Shown one piece after another: positions 36,112-45,940 of a stretch of DNA of 64,000 nt (within the stretch, counting starts at the first letter, position 1; each line of letters opens with the position of its first letter). The notes beneath the pieces are model-generated. The model was not told the origin of the DNA. It did no database searches and saw nothing but the letters and a program-made list of their open reading frames with translations. A program made the position numbers and the translations under genes. Source of the stretch: Gracilibacillus sp. YIM 98692 (GTDB lineage: Bacteria; Bacillota; Bacilli; Bacillales; Amphibacillaceae); contig NZ_WIXM01000004.1 in assembly GCF_010993965.1 (NCBI RefSeq), positions 124,001 to 188,000 on the forward strand, given 5' to 3'.

Positions 36112-36345
36112 TTAATGAAATGTGTTTCCTTCACTTTTCACTCGTTCTATGTATGTTCGTTTGTATTGTAAATATTTCCTTATATCGTTTAATTCTTTAG
36201 GTAAGTAGTCTATTTCATCCTCAAAATAAGAAAACAATTGTTGGCTCTCCTTGTCATATACTCGGATGATAAGAAGATCTAAGTCCTCATCTACAAGAAT
36301 GGAACGTATTTCAAATCGGTTTCTGATACTTCGAGTAATAAACAA
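36112..36345 (-). CDS. Small protein of 77 residues
   Basis: A TTG start with AAAGGAGGG ideally spaced upstream on the minus strand. The product starts MFITRSIRNRFEIRSILV, forms beta-like strands (DLDLLIIRVYD) and ends in a charged helix. No family is recognised. A good terminator follows immediately. Confidence 0.55.
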   Translation of the reverse strand: MFITRSIRNRFEIRSILVDEDLDLLIIRVYDKESQQLFSYFEDEIDYLPKELNDIRKYLQYKRTYIERVKSEGNTFH

Positions 36346-36599
36346 TTTAATCCCTCCTTTCCCACCTAATACATTCGGTATTTACCATATTATTCCTCGT
36401 TAAATTTCGTTTACATATTCGTATCGTAAAAATTAATTGGTCTTAAGATGGGATGGTTAAGGCATGTAAGGATAAAAAGGTATTGTTACTTTAGTTTACC
36501 AGAAGAATATTCTTGGAAAGGGGGGAGAGCAACCGATAACTTCTTTGGAACATTTATATTCCGAGGTATAGACGTGTTTATTTACTTTTTCCCACAATT

Positions 36600-37110
36600 A
36601 TTATATAATTTATTTAGGTGACGAGAACACTAAGGTCTTTGGCGGGACCTAGACTCTCATGAAAACAATGCAGTACTGGACAAAACAAAAGACGATGTCG
36701 CGACAATGAAACCATTGTCGCCCCAGGGAAAAAAGTCACAATCAACTGAGGGATTGTGGCTTTTTTTATATATAATGGGTATAACGAAGTCATATTCATA
36801 ACATAATAAAGGAGAAGGGGCCAACCCTCCACCTTACCGTTCCAGCCACTCAGTGAATTTTTGGCGTTGCAGTCTTTGTTTTTCTTACTGAGGATAAGAA
36901 AAACGAACGGATCGATAGAGTTGTTCCCCTTCATACTAGCCATGAGTGTGATGCTATTTACACCACTCAATCAATAATCTTATAACATTCGTTATGAGAT
37001 TACCTGCATTCAAGGAAAGTTGGAGCCTGTCCTTCAACTTTTCTCTTTTTCGTTGGCGACGAGAAAACACTAAGGCATTCACCTCCTTGGGCTGGCTGCG
37101 AAAAAATTAT
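36600..37110 (-). other. Structured locus, possible small-protein/antisense-RNA (type I toxin-like) module
   Basis: No conventional gene is convincing. On the minus strand AAGGAGGTGAATG (about 37090) opens a short basic ORF (SRRQRKREKLKDRLQLSLN). Further on, an open frame contains VNSITLMASMKG and FVFLILSKKNKD, the start and end pattern of holin-like type I toxins, although its core is not very hydrophobic. A hairpin TAATCTCATAAC / GTTATAAGATTA precedes it, and a terminator (CACAATC / GATTGTG, T7 on plus) lies at 36735-36770. GCGACAATG / CATTGTCGC is at 36700. The ACACTAAGG-type sequence at 36615 recurs at 37065. Confidence 0.3.
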
Positions 37111-37370
37111 ATCATACTATATAAAAAAAATAACGAAGTCGTGATTTTTTTATTTTTATTAAAAATATATTCTATTAAAGTAAAAAGATTGTTGAAAGAC
37201 AATTCTCATTGTTTTAACAGAGGTCCTTCCTTTTGGGTAAGGGGTTTTTTTGTATTTAAGGGGAGATTAAGGATTAAATCATTTATTTTGTCATATATTT
37301 ATTTTTTTCGTAACCTTTTGCTATTTGAAGTGTTTATAAATTGAATACATAACAGAAAGGTGAGGAAAAA

Positions 37371-37853
37371 ATGAAAAAAATATCACTTCGAATCGTACCA
37401 GCAATACTTATAGGTGTTATTGTTTTACTATCTTTCTCGACAACCACAGACGCTGCAAAAAGGTATAAATATGGTGCTAAGACACCCCCTCCCGTTGAAG
37501 AAATGAATACAGAAGGATTTTTTAACTCTAATCACAAATACTTGCTAGATGGAACTAATCTGTTATCCCAATATGATTCTTCTTATGTTCGTTTAGAAGG
37601 AACAACATACGCTAAGCAAATAGTAGATTCTATTGGAATAACCTTCTACCTTCAAAAATGGAATGGGAGTTCATGGGAGTATGTTGGATCAGGTAGTACT
37701 TATAGCGATTCTAATCGAGATGTATTTGATAAAACTGTATTACGTTATGCAGAAAAAGGATATTATTATAGATTAAAAACTAAGCATTGGATCTCTCACG
37801 ATGGGGTATATGAGCAAGGAGAGGTAGTAAGTGATTATATTTTAATGAAGTAA
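37371..37853 (+). CDS. Secreted DUF6147-like protein
   Basis: 160 residues, ATG after AAAGGTGAGG. The signal peptide (LRIVPAILIGVIVLLSF) is cut near TDA. The mature part has the layout seen in secreted DUF6147 proteins: LLDGTNLLSQ, then SIGITFYLQKWNGSSWEYVG and a final KGYYYRLKTKHWISHDG. The family is of unknown function, probably beta-sandwich extracellular proteins. Monocistronic. Confidence 0.65.
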   Translation: MKKISLRIVPAILIGVIVLLSFSTTTDAAKRYKYGAKTPPPVEEMNTEGFFNSNHKYLLDGTNLLSQYDSSYVRLEGTTYAKQIVDSIGITFYLQKWNGSSWEYVGSGSTYSDSNRDVFDKTVLRYAEKGYYYRLKTKHWISHDGVYEQGEVVSDYILMK

Positions 37854-38239
37854 TTCAAAAAATTTAAAAAAATCATTAAAGAAGGCGTTACCAATTTGAT
37901 TGTTGTTTGTTTTATTAATAACAACATAAAGAGACTTCTCTTAATCCTTCTTTACGATTCTATCAACGTGATATTTAAATTGAACTATGAGTGAAAGTCA
38001 TTCTATCTTTTTCATTATGGGTAGGAAGAAGGATAGAGAAAATTAATATTAAAAGGAAGTGATATAGAAGGGAAAAAAATAAAGAAAACGAGAAATTCAA
38101 AACAAGGAGGACGGTTAATATATTATTCGTAAAAAATGACAGATATGAAAAAAATAAAAGGTAGTCAATTCAAAAATTTTGTGGTGTGGTAGATATACTG
38201 GTTGCATTCAAATATTTATTTATTATGAGGTGATTAATC
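37854..38239. other. Intergenic region, nothing clear
   Basis: AT-rich. A CAAGGAGGACGG at about 38101 resembles a ribosome binding site but only a few codons follow in any frame. No convincing promoter or terminator is seen. Confidence 0.4.
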
Positions 38240-39580
38240 ATGAATAAAATATTGTTCTTTTTATTAGTATTAGCACTCCTTATTCCAAATGTTGTTTATG
38301 CTAATCCAACAAATAGTGAAAGTATCAGTGGAAGTTTCTTAGATGAAACAATTGTTGAGCAAACTTTAAAAAGTGGTGAGTTAAAGGTTCCTCAAAATAA
38401 AAGAATCAAACTCCACCCTGATAAGCTGTATCTAGATAATAACCTTATAGAATTGGAGGGGTATATAACTAGAAGGGAAGGAGCGGTAAAAAAACTTAAC
38501 CTAAGCGGACAACTTTATGATAGTTACACCCAAAAAGAAGGTTTTGATAGTTATGTTGGAGATTTGAGTGACCAAAGCGAGAATTTTCAAGTTCTCTATT
38601 TTATGATAAAAAATGACAATGTGGACTATAAATATGCTTTTAATCAAAAGCTTTCAGATGAAAAAATCTTTATGCTTTATTTACAAGATGAAGACGGAAA
38701 TCTTTACATTTTTGAAGAAAAGTTAGACCAAATAAATATTGATGCTTCTAAGATCAATACAACTAAAAAAGCTCAATCAAATATTGATTATCTATGGTTT
38801 ACTAACGTATTAGAGCCAGACGAAATAGGTAAATCAAAAAATAATAATTACCATGACTCAATCGGAATTGCTTCTGTTAATTCTGATACAAAAGTATCAC
38901 CTATTGTTTATAGAGATTGGACTTACGGAGGGGATGAGTTTAGGGAAAGCGCTTGGGCTAAGGTTTATGGATTGGTAAACGATGTACCTCAATACGGATC
39001 TTCGACAGCTCAAACTGACCTCAGACTTCAAGAATATGTATATAAAAATGGTGAGTTTTATAGTAATGATTCCAATTATAAACTTCAGGCTGCTGGTTCC
39101 CAAGCTCAACGTGACATTGAAGGGAAAATTGCATTTGGTTACAATACAAATGTAAATTATACCTATTGGGACGGCGAATATTGGGTTTGGAATGAACCTA
39201 ATGTAGCTATTAAATTAAAATTAGCGACTGGATTATCACTTTGGAGTAACGGTCCATCTCTAGGCTTAGAGCTTGTTCAAGCTGAAGAAAAGTATTCAGG
39301 AAGTTCCAACTACACAACTTACTATCCTGAAGGTGATGATTTCCCCAAAAATGGTGTAATATATATCGAAAAAGAAAAGGATTTATATCTCGATAATCAT
39401 GAAGAGAAACTATTTTTAATTGCAGATATTTCAACAGCTAAAAGTAGTGCAACAACTAATGTTTCTACAAGTGCTGAAATTGGATGGACATTTGATATAT
39501 TTTATTATGACGAATTTGAGCCAGATGATTCGCAAACAAATTTCGGTTTTTCATTAGATTACATTTCAAACGCTAATTAG
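38240..39580 (+). CDS. Large secreted protein of cassette A, 446 residues
   Basis: ATG after TATGAGGTGA. The signal peptide (ILFFLLVLALLIPNVVYA) is followed by an N-terminal domain (about 40-170) with KLNLSGQLYDSY, YVGDLSDQSENF and LYIFEEKLDQ. This is similar in pattern to residues 50-160 of the 473-residue secreted protein at 48.3 kb (KLNISLDGKI, LFGDLTVNSGSENL, VFQIEIKED). The C-terminal 250 residues are beta-rich and Tyr/Trp-rich. The next gene on the same strand is a paralogue of the one behind the 48.3-kb gene. Confidence 0.65.
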   Translation: MNKILFFLLVLALLIPNVVYANPTNSESISGSFLDETIVEQTLKSGELKVPQNKRIKLHPDKLYLDNNLIELEGYITRREGAVKKLNLSGQLYDSYTQKEGFDSYVGDLSDQSENFQVLYFMIKNDNVDYKYAFNQKLSDEKIFMLYLQDEDGNLYIFEEKLDQINIDASKINTTKKAQSNIDYLWFTNVLEPDEIGKSKNNNYHDSIGIASVNSDTKVSPIVYRDWTYGGDEFRESAWAKVYGLVNDVPQYGSSTAQTDLRLQEYVYKNGEFYSNDSNYKLQAAGSQAQRDIEGKIAFGYNTNVNYTYWDGEYWVWNEPNVAIKLKLATGLSLWSNGPSLGLELVQAEEKYSGSSNYTTYYPEGDDFPKNGVIYIEKEKDLYLDNHEEKLFLIADISTAKSSATTNVSTSAEIGWTFDIFYYDEFEPDDSQTNFGFSLDYISNAN

Positions 39581-39586
39581 CATATA

Positions 39587-39632
39587 AAATTCCATTTGGG
39601 GGTAACCCAGATGGAATTTATTATTTTTTTTA
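39587..39632 (+). terminator. Intrinsic terminator
   Basis: AATTCCATTTGGG and CCCAGATGGAATT, 5-nt loop, then TTATTATTTTTTT. Confidence 0.8.
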
Positions 39633-40356
39633 TATGTGATATCATTTTTATGAAAATAAAAGTAGAGGAAACAACATAAGAATCATTTTTAGAGAAATGT
39701 TATATATGGAGCATAAAATCACAATCAATAAGACAGTTACGTTACCTCTTATCTAAGGATTATTGTCAGGACAAGTTAAAGTACGCTGACGTTAAGTGCT
39801 TAACTTAATAAGGGTTCGCTTCAATATTTAAAGAATTAAAAGTTCTAAGGGAAGAAGTCATCGCTCTTTAACAAGTTTACATTTGGCGTGTCGGAGTTTT
39901 TTTAATGTTCTTCGTTCTTCAGTATTCACATAATTAGAAAAGTAACAAGATGTTATTTGAGCGATTGCATTAAATCTGTTAATTACTAGCCTCATGCTTG
40001 AACCAAGCATCTCTAAAAAGTGTGGTTCTATACTGTTTTTCGTAGATTGGTCTAATAACTACTTTTATCCCTGTATTTATGAAGCTTAAAGAAAAAACTA
40101 AATCAATGAATATAATTAAAGTTGAAGAGCCATAGCTCTGGTCATAGAAAATCAACAGTTTCCAGGTGAAAGTTGGGTTCCGTTCGCAATTGTAAAAAAG
40201 AGTGAATGGCAGTCCATTTTGAGTTACAGATTCTCACTCTAAGTGAACGAGACTTCGGTTAGTCTATTGTAAAGAACCTACAGGGAACTGAACATATCAA
40301 TTTTTTCGTACGAAAGTTTAATATTAGATCTTGTATTTGAAAGGAGCTATAGAAAA
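39633..40356. other. Long intergenic region without a gene
   Basis: About 720 nt with no open frame of note. Small inverted repeats occur (GTTAAGTGCTTAAC at 39793; AGAGCCATAGCTCT at 40126). No repeat or IS end is recognised. GAAAGGAGC near the right end belongs to the next gene. Confidence 0.45.
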
Positions 40357-41088
40357 ATGCTTAAACAATACTATAAACAATTATTGATTTTTAGTGCTTT
40401 CTTAATCATTATATTATTACTTATTATTTATAACCAATATCAAGAAAATAAGAAGTATGAAGAGTACCTATCAAACGGGCTTAATGATGACATTCAAACA
40501 CTTAATGATGCAATTGTAGATAACCAGAATATATATCAACAAGTGTCGGATTCTGAACACATAACGAAACAACACTTAATATCTCTTATAAAGAACAATA
40601 GTATTATTAAGAATCTTACTCAAAAATATGAGTATTTAGCTCTCCGCTTAAACCGTTTAGAATCTAATAAAGATTATAATGAAACAGGAAAAAATGCACA
40701 AACAATTTCTAGTTTTTTTAGAGTACTAGCAGGAAAAGAAAATTTCTGTTTAGAACCAAATAATCATTTTAAACAATCACGGAAATCTGAGCCAATTGCT
40801 GATTATTTTACTGAGGTTCGAAGAGATATTTGTAATCTTGAATCTGATGAAAAAAATGACGTACTTGTGAATTTAGACTCCGATTTGAAAGAGAAATTAG
40901 GACATATTCAAGAGTTGAATTCCTTTTGGATTGAAGCATCAAAAGCTTACGAGACTACCGAACGAGCAGATGACACTTTATCAAATGATCATTGGATAAA
41001 CTTAATTGTTGATTTGGAAAAAGAAACTAAAGATTATTTATATAATAAACACAAAATATCCAATATTGAATTATTTTTGAAGAAATGA
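40357..41088 (+). CDS. Single-pass membrane protein of cassette A, 243 residues
   Basis: ATG after GAAAGGAGC. One N-terminal membrane anchor (LLIFSAFLIIILLLIIY) and a largely helical extracellular part. It is a paralogue of the 224-residue protein at 49.8 kb: both have YEEYxS just after the anchor, a shared LKEKLxHIxELNxxW block and a C-terminal W-I-(D/N)-L-I segment. Each sits behind a large secreted protein. Function unknown; an immunity or partner role for the secreted protein is possible but not shown. Confidence 0.65.
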   Translation: MLKQYYKQLLIFSAFLIIILLLIIYNQYQENKKYEEYLSNGLNDDIQTLNDAIVDNQNIYQQVSDSEHITKQHLISLIKNNSIIKNLTQKYEYLALRLNRLESNKDYNETGKNAQTISSFFRVLAGKENFCLEPNNHFKQSRKSEPIADYFTEVRRDICNLESDEKNDVLVNLDSDLKEKLGHIQELNSFWIEASKAYETTERADDTLSNDHWINLIVDLEKETKDYLYNKHKISNIELFLKK

Positions 41089-41145
41089 AAGGTTTCTTGT
41101 ATTTGGTAATCAAATATTGCTGTTTTTGGCAGTATGTTATGAATG

Positions 41146-41205
41146 AAAAAAGAGCCTGAATATACAAGAAATGCATAAAAACTGCATATTTTTGGCTCTT
41201 TAAAT
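41146..41205. terminator. Bidirectional terminator
   Basis: AAAAGAGCC pairs with GGCTCTTT, with an inner ATGCA/TGCAT arm. It lies between convergent units. Confidence 0.65.
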
Positions 41206-41254
41206 CTATTCCTTATTGTGTTAAAGCACCCCGTTACTTCAATAACAAAAGCTG

Positions 41255-41518
41255 CTACTCACTTTTACTTAATTTCGTTACTTTATCTGCTCTAAATGGT
41301 TTAGCATCATTCATAATGTCTTTGTTAGAATTAAGGGTTACCTTTACTACTGAACCTTCACTAAAGTTCTGGATATTTAATTTCTTTCCACCTTGTTCTT
41401 CCAAAGTTGTTTCATCAGTAACTTCTATTGGACATTCATACCCCAAAGTATCATCCGTTTTGTTGACTTCATCAGAGCAATCTACTATAAACACATTATC
41501 ATTTATCGCCTTTATTTC
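41255..41518 (-). pseudogene. Truncated DUF3221-like protein
   Basis: The frame is open from just after a TGA and has no good start. It encodes about 87 residues (EIKAINDNVFIVDCSDE; YECPIEVTDETTLEE; FSEGSVVKVTL). The order of a strand with DC, a CxxxVTD-like block and EGSxVKVTL recalls small secreted DUF3221 proteins. The signal peptide part is missing. It lies directly behind the anti-sigma gene. Confidence 0.45.
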
Positions 41519-41547
41519 TCAGATAAATTGTTCAGTTTGATTTTTTT

Positions 41548-42315
41548 CTACATATTTTCAGCAAAGCGTATCAATTCTTCTTTTGGTAGATCCCCTAAAA
41601 TAATAATGTATATATTCCCTTTTAGGAATTCAAGTTTTGAACTTCCGTCCTTGGAAACAGTTAAATACCCTTTACCATATTTAAGCTGCATTTCAGTAAT
41701 ATTTGCGCTTTTCGAACCTGAACCAACAGTAGTATCATTTTCAAGAGAATTTAATGTTACCCAAAAAGATTTTTCTTGATTTGAAAACGTAAGCCGTACC
41801 TTCTTTGAAATGCTCTTTCCTTGTAGCATAAATAAATCCGCATTTTTGAATTCATAGCCTTTTGGAACGTAATCAAAGGACGGGATAGGAATATCAGATT
41901 TCATTTGAACTGCTTCTAATGTTTCTACAGACACTATACTATTGGTAATATCCAAGTCATTATTTATGTTTTCAGTAGGAGGTTTAGTTTTAGCATCATT
42001 TTCCGCTTTGTCCTTATTTCCGAAGAATAAGGAATTAATCTCTCCTGGCATTTCCTTTAATGTTTGATAAAAAGGATTAAATGCCTTCGTTTCAACCATA
42101 TTCCCAAAAATAAAAGCGCCTAAAAACATTGATATAAAAACAACTGATACGTTGCGAAGAAAGGTCTTTCGATTTCTCTTTTTTTCCATAAACCTTAATT
42201 GTTTTTTTAATTTTTTCCAAGATGGGCGATAATCAGACGAGTGCTCATCTGGTTTGTTATGTACCATCTTGTCGAAAGACTCATCAAATAGACGGTCAAA
42301 TTCGTCCTTATTCAT
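41548..42315 (-). CDS. Anti-sigma factor-like protein with DUF4367
   Basis: 255 residues. The N-terminal cytoplasmic part (DRLFDESFDKMVHNKPDE) would bind the sigma factor. One membrane segment (NVSVVFISMFLGAFIFG, about 65-80) follows, and the extracellular C-terminus (SDIPIPSFDYVPKGYEF; ILGDLPKEELIRFAENM) matches DUF4367, common in Firmicute anti-sigma proteins. It overlaps the sigma gene by 8 nt, so synthesis is coupled. Confidence 0.85.
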   Translation of the reverse strand: MNKDEFDRLFDESFDKMVHNKPDEHSSDYRPSWKKLKKQLRFMEKKRNRKTFLRNVSVVFISMFLGAFIFGNMVETKAFNPFYQTLKEMPGEINSLFFGNKDKAENDAKTKPPTENINNDLDITNSIVSVETLEAVQMKSDIPIPSFDYVPKGYEFKNADLFMLQGKSISKKVRLTFSNQEKSFWVTLNSLENDTTVGSGSKSANITEMQLKYGKGYLTVSKDGSSKLEFLKGNIYIIILGDLPKEELIRFAENM

Positions 42316-42874
42316 CTTGGAAACCCCATTTCATCATTTTCTTTTTTAGAACTTTTCTAGCACGGTGGAGCTTTTGCTTAATTGCTCCTTCTGTTGAATT
42401 TTGTTCTTCCGCAATTTCCTTATTAGACTTATGATCGATCCATTTTGCCTCTATAATGTTTTGGTATTCTGAATTGATCTCTAACATGCTTTCAGCAATG
42501 TTTTCTTCTAACATTTTGGCTTCAACCTTCATTTCGATTGGTTTGTCTCGTTTATTTATATCACTATTTATAACACATTCAACATCATCTTGGTTACGTA
42601 TCTTTTTGTTTTTTCTAATTATATTTAAAGTTAAATTTTTAGTAACCACTCGTATCCATCCAATTAATTGTTGTTCATTCTCGATGTTAGGAGAGTTGTA
42701 AATTGTTTTTATAAAAGCTTCTTGCACTATGTCTTCGGCGGTTGAATGATCATTGATCATTTGTATAGAAACACCATAAACAAGGTTGTAAAAATCTTTG
42801 TAAACTTCTTCTTGTTGAGACCTATCCAAAGAGGCAAAATCAGTCTTAGTAAGAAGGAAAATTTTTGTCTTCAT
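42308..42874 (-). CDS. ECF-type RNA polymerase sigma factor
   Basis: 188 residues with region 2 (YNLVYGVSIQM, STAEDIVQEAFIKTI, GWIRVVTKNL) and region 4 (IIEAKWIDHKSNKEIAEEQN, TEGAIKQKLHRARKVLKKK). ATG after GATAGGGAG. It is held inactive by the membrane anti-sigma factor encoded behind it until an envelope signal releases it (family knowledge). The long AT-rich upstream region can hold its own promoter. Confidence 0.93.
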   Translation of the reverse strand: MKTKIFLLTKTDFASLDRSQQEEVYKDFYNLVYGVSIQMINDHSTAEDIVQEAFIKTIYNSPNIENEQQLIGWIRVVTKNLTLNIIRKNKKIRNQDDVECVINSDINKRDKPIEMKVEAKMLEENIAESMLEINSEYQNIIEAKWIDHKSNKEIAEEQNSTEGAIKQKLHRARKVLKKKMMKWGFQDE

Positions 42875-43193
42875 ATATGATACTCCCTATCTTTTTTAAA
42901 ATTTTTAACTGATTCTAATCTCCTATATCACTATTTTATTCTTTTATTATATTCTAGTAAAATTATACCAAAAAAATGATAGATAATGACAAATTAACAT
43001 AAAACACGTCATTTTTCCGTAACCATTTTGTTTTCTAGGTGTTTTAATAATAGGTTTAGCAAATGGCTACTATTTTCTTTCTACCATACACGCCATATCT
43101 TAAGGAAAATAGGAATCAGCCAAAAAAAGGAGGGTAAGGAGATAATTAAAGCTAAGCATTTGTTATTTTTATTCTTTAAGGGAGGATCATTTT

Positions 43194-43979
43194 ATGATTA
43201 AAAAAACGATTGTCGCATCATCATTAGTAGGAATGTTGTTAGTTAACATTGTTTCTACAACAGTATTTGCCGAGACCCCTAACAAAGCACCCGAGTATAC
43301 GGGGAACGACCAGAATACTATAACACGTGAACTTACACCAGAAGAAAGATCTGCTGCCAAGAAAAAGGAAGCGGAAGTAGAGTCTTATTTAAAAAGTAAA
43401 AAAGAACAAGGTTCTGATGGAGGTGTAGAAGCCCAAGCGTGGTCGGCATTAGCCGTTCCTCATCATAAACAAATAGAGACGCATTGGTGCGGTCCTGCTA
43501 GTAGTTTAGCAGTAATTGATTACTTAGTTGACTCTACTCCTTCTCAAGCACAACTAGCAGATGTATGGGACCCTAACAATAATAAATATGGAATGAACAC
43601 AGATCTTTATAATGGAACAACCTCACCTGATATGGCAAGATCAATTAATCACTGGATTGGTAGCAGCTGGTATGTGGCTGTATCTGAAGATAGTAAAGAT
43701 AATCTTTGGAATAAAATTGTGTTTGCAACGGATTATAAACATCCTGCTAATTTGTTAGTGAATACAAAACATTTAAGTTGGTATAACGGAAAAGAATTGA
43801 GCCACTTTATTACTGCAAGAGGATATAATGATAACTATAATTATGAAGGTAAAAAAACACTCTATTTAGTTGACCCTCACTACAGTGATACTTATTCGGG
43901 TTATCATGAAAACGAACCTTTTAATAATGTATATAATGCAGTAGCTGATCAAAGCTGGCGCGAGAATGTAGTTTACTAG
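43194..43979 (+). CDS. Secreted C39-like cysteine peptidase
   Basis: 261 residues with a signal peptide (VASSLVGMLLVNIVSTTVFA) and a charged pro-like segment. A papain-fold C39_2 domain follows: catalytic Cys99 in HWCGPASS, His204 in ELSHFITARG and Asp227 in YLVDPHY. AGGGAGG precedes the ATG. Such secreted peptidases occur in cell-wall or peptide-processing contexts; the substrate is unknown. The next gene (propeller lipoprotein) lies 65 nt on, after a weak hairpin. Confidence 0.85.
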   Translation: MIKKTIVASSLVGMLLVNIVSTTVFAETPNKAPEYTGNDQNTITRELTPEERSAAKKKEAEVESYLKSKKEQGSDGGVEAQAWSALAVPHHKQIETHWCGPASSLAVIDYLVDSTPSQAQLADVWDPNNNKYGMNTDLYNGTTSPDMARSINHWIGSSWYVAVSEDSKDNLWNKIVFATDYKHPANLLVNTKHLSWYNGKELSHFITARGYNDNYNYEGKKTLYLVDPHYSDTYSGYHENEPFNNVYNAVADQSWRENVVY

Positions 43980-44043
43980 ATGCGAAAGTTTCATCCCCTT
44001 CTTTCATTTAAGAGAAGGGGATATTTTAAAAAAGGGGGATACG

Positions 44044-45105
44044 ATGAGACATCAAAAAATTCAGATGATTATTTTAGTTCTTTTCATGCTTATTGGTTGT
44101 TCAAATGAAACAAAGAGTGTAGATGAATCAACTGAAAAACAAATCGATCAATCTATGACAGAGGAAAAGTTTATAAAAGAGACTTATAATATAAAAACTG
44201 AAAGTTTCAACGTTGCACAACCAGATATTTATTCAGATACAGTTGTATGGGCGGGAAAGAATGAAAGGAAACAAAAAGGGATAGAACGTTTAGACTCTAT
44301 ATTTGTTTACGACAATAGCGAAAAAGAAAATAAGCAACTTTTTAAGACGCAATTAAAAGGTCAAACTGATGAAACACAGATAAATGAAAACTGGATTTGT
44401 TGGGTTGATTGGTCTGATGAATACGCATCAAATTGGGTTATTTATGGGTATTCACGCAAAGATGATGAATTGATACAAATATATTCTTCAAATGATTCTC
44501 CAAGTCCTGATAAGGGAATCTTACCTAGATTAACTCTATCAGATAATGATTATCTTTCCTGGATTGAGAAAGTAGAGAACGAAAATACCATAAAAAATGA
44601 AGTGAAGTTAGTTCATTTACCTACAAAAGAAATTAAGGCCATTTCAGACGTTAATTACGGTCAATCTATTGCTCATATTTCAAATAATTATCTCGTATGG
44701 TCGAGCGAAAAAAGCATCTATATCTATTCGTTGCAAGAAGAGGAGATAGTTGAAACCATTAACACTAATCAACTAGTTAATTTTCCAAAAGTGAACAATG
44801 ATTATGTTGTATGGCAGGAGTTAGGGTCTGAGGGTCCAAGTGATTCAACTTTAAAAATAAAACAAATAGATATGGATGATAAGCCAATAGAAGTCGTCTT
44901 TAAAGGGAATATGTTTTTTTATGATATTGGTCATGATTATTTAGTCTGGCAAACCGGTGAAGAAATAAGGGCTTACTCGATAAAAACAAAAGAAACCAAG
45001 AGTTTAGGTGATGGATTTTTGCCATACATAAGAGGAAATAAAGTAGTCTGGGAGCAAGGTGAAGAGGATGATTATGTAATATTTAAAGTCGCTGAACTAC
45101 AATAA
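44044..45105 (+). CDS. Lipoprotein with a beta-propeller
   Basis: 353 residues with a lipobox LIGC (Cys19) after a short signal peptide, so it is tethered to the membrane outside. At least six repeated units of 40-50 residues each end in a strand with Y/V-VW or similar: DTVVWAG, NWICWVDW, DYLSWIE, NYLVWSS, DYVVWQE, DYLVWQT, KVVWEQ. This spacing is typical of TolB-like propellers. Possible role: protein-protein interaction next to the secreted peptidase. A terminator (GCACGTTGCCC / GGGTAGCGCGT) follows. Confidence 0.75.
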   Translation: MRHQKIQMIILVLFMLIGCSNETKSVDESTEKQIDQSMTEEKFIKETYNIKTESFNVAQPDIYSDTVVWAGKNERKQKGIERLDSIFVYDNSEKENKQLFKTQLKGQTDETQINENWICWVDWSDEYASNWVIYGYSRKDDELIQIYSSNDSPSPDKGILPRLTLSDNDYLSWIEKVENENTIKNEVKLVHLPTKEIKAISDVNYGQSIAHISNNYLVWSSEKSIYIYSLQEEEIVETINTNQLVNFPKVNNDYVVWQELGSEGPSDSTLKIKQIDMDDKPIEVVFKGNMFFYDIGHDYLVWQTGEEIRAYSIKTKETKSLGDGFLPYIRGNKVVWEQGEEDDYVIFKVAELQ

Positions 45106-45148
45106 ATATAATACAATGTTCTAGTCGGAATGAAGTTACTATATTAAA

Positions 45149-45190
45149 AGGCACGTTGCCCAATTTCAATCAGGGTAGCGCGTCTTTTTG
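45149..45190 (+). terminator. Intrinsic terminator
   Basis: GCACGTTGCCC pairs with GGGTAGCGCGT (one mismatch), followed by CTTTTTG. Confidence 0.7.
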
Positions 45191-45343
45191 CTTTTTTTGT
45201 GTTTGGTTTCCTCTCAGCTTCATGTGTGTATATTTACAAACGAAATTTAAAAATTTTTTTAAAAAACCATAAATTATGAATTAGTTTTCAAACTATTGAC
45301 GTCTTACTTGTGAGTGCTCTTTTATGGTTAAGGAGGGAAATAG

Positions 45344-45940
45344 GTGGATTATTTAAATGCTAATGACTTGCAATATAACAAAAAAACGGAAACGGAGCAG
45401 TTAAGTTCCTCCGAGTTGAGCTTTGAAAAAATTATGAATGATTACGGTACTGAAATTAAAAGGTTGGTATATAGCTATTTAAAAAACAACAGCGATGCGG
45501 AAGATGTAACACAAGATGTTTTTGTAACGGTATATCAAAAATGGAATACGTTTCGAGGACAATCAACCATTCGAAGTTGGATTTATTCGATTGCAATTAA
45601 TAAGAGTAAGGATCACTTGCGGAGTTGGAAAGGTCGTAGCCATAAGTTAAATGAAAAGTTAAGGCGTTTCAAAGCTTCTTCTGAAAACCAAGTTACACCG
45701 GAGGACCAGTTAATCGAAAAAAATAGTAATAATTTATTACTGAATCAAGTAATGTCTTTACCAATAAAATACCGTGAAGTAATTATCCTCCATTATTTTA
45801 AAGAGTTTTCAGTTAAAGAAATTGCAGAAACATTATCTACAAAAGAAACCACCATAAGAACACGATTAAATCGTGGCCGCAACAAAATTAAAGATTTAAT
45901 CCAATCTGAAAGAGGTGAGGAAGTATGGAAAAGAAATTAA
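45344..45940 (+). CDS. ECF-type RNA polymerase sigma factor (second)
   Basis: 198 residues, GTG start with AAGGAGG. Region 2 (LVYSYLKNNSDAEDVTQDVF; IRSWIYSIAINKSKDHLRSW) and region 4 (LPIKYREVIILHYFKEFSVK; TIRTRLNRGRNKIKDLI) are complete. Its end overlaps the next gene by 16 nt, the normal arrangement for a sigma factor and its membrane regulator. The SigX/SigW-like architecture suggests control of envelope or secreted genes such as the neighbouring subtilase; the regulon is inferred. Confidence 0.93.
   Translation: MDYLNANDLQYNKKTETEQLSSSELSFEKIMNDYGTEIKRLVYSYLKNNSDAEDVTQDVFVTVYQKWNTFRGQSTIRSWIYSIAINKSKDHLRSWKGRSHKLNEKLRRFKASSENQVTPEDQLIEKNSNNLLLNQVMSLPIKYREVIILHYFKEFSVKEIAETLSTKETTIRTRLNRGRNKIKDLIQSERGEEVWKRN

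Noticed and set aside
36994-37344. 116-codon plus-strand frame
   Set aside because: Composition is a mirror of the structured locus and AT-rich DNA, there is no ribosome binding site, and the translation is Phe/Lys-rich low complexity.
41316-41779. Plus-strand frames of 74 and 128 codons
   Set aside because: They are antisense to the anti-sigma gene and the DUF3221-like remnant, with no ribosome binding sites.
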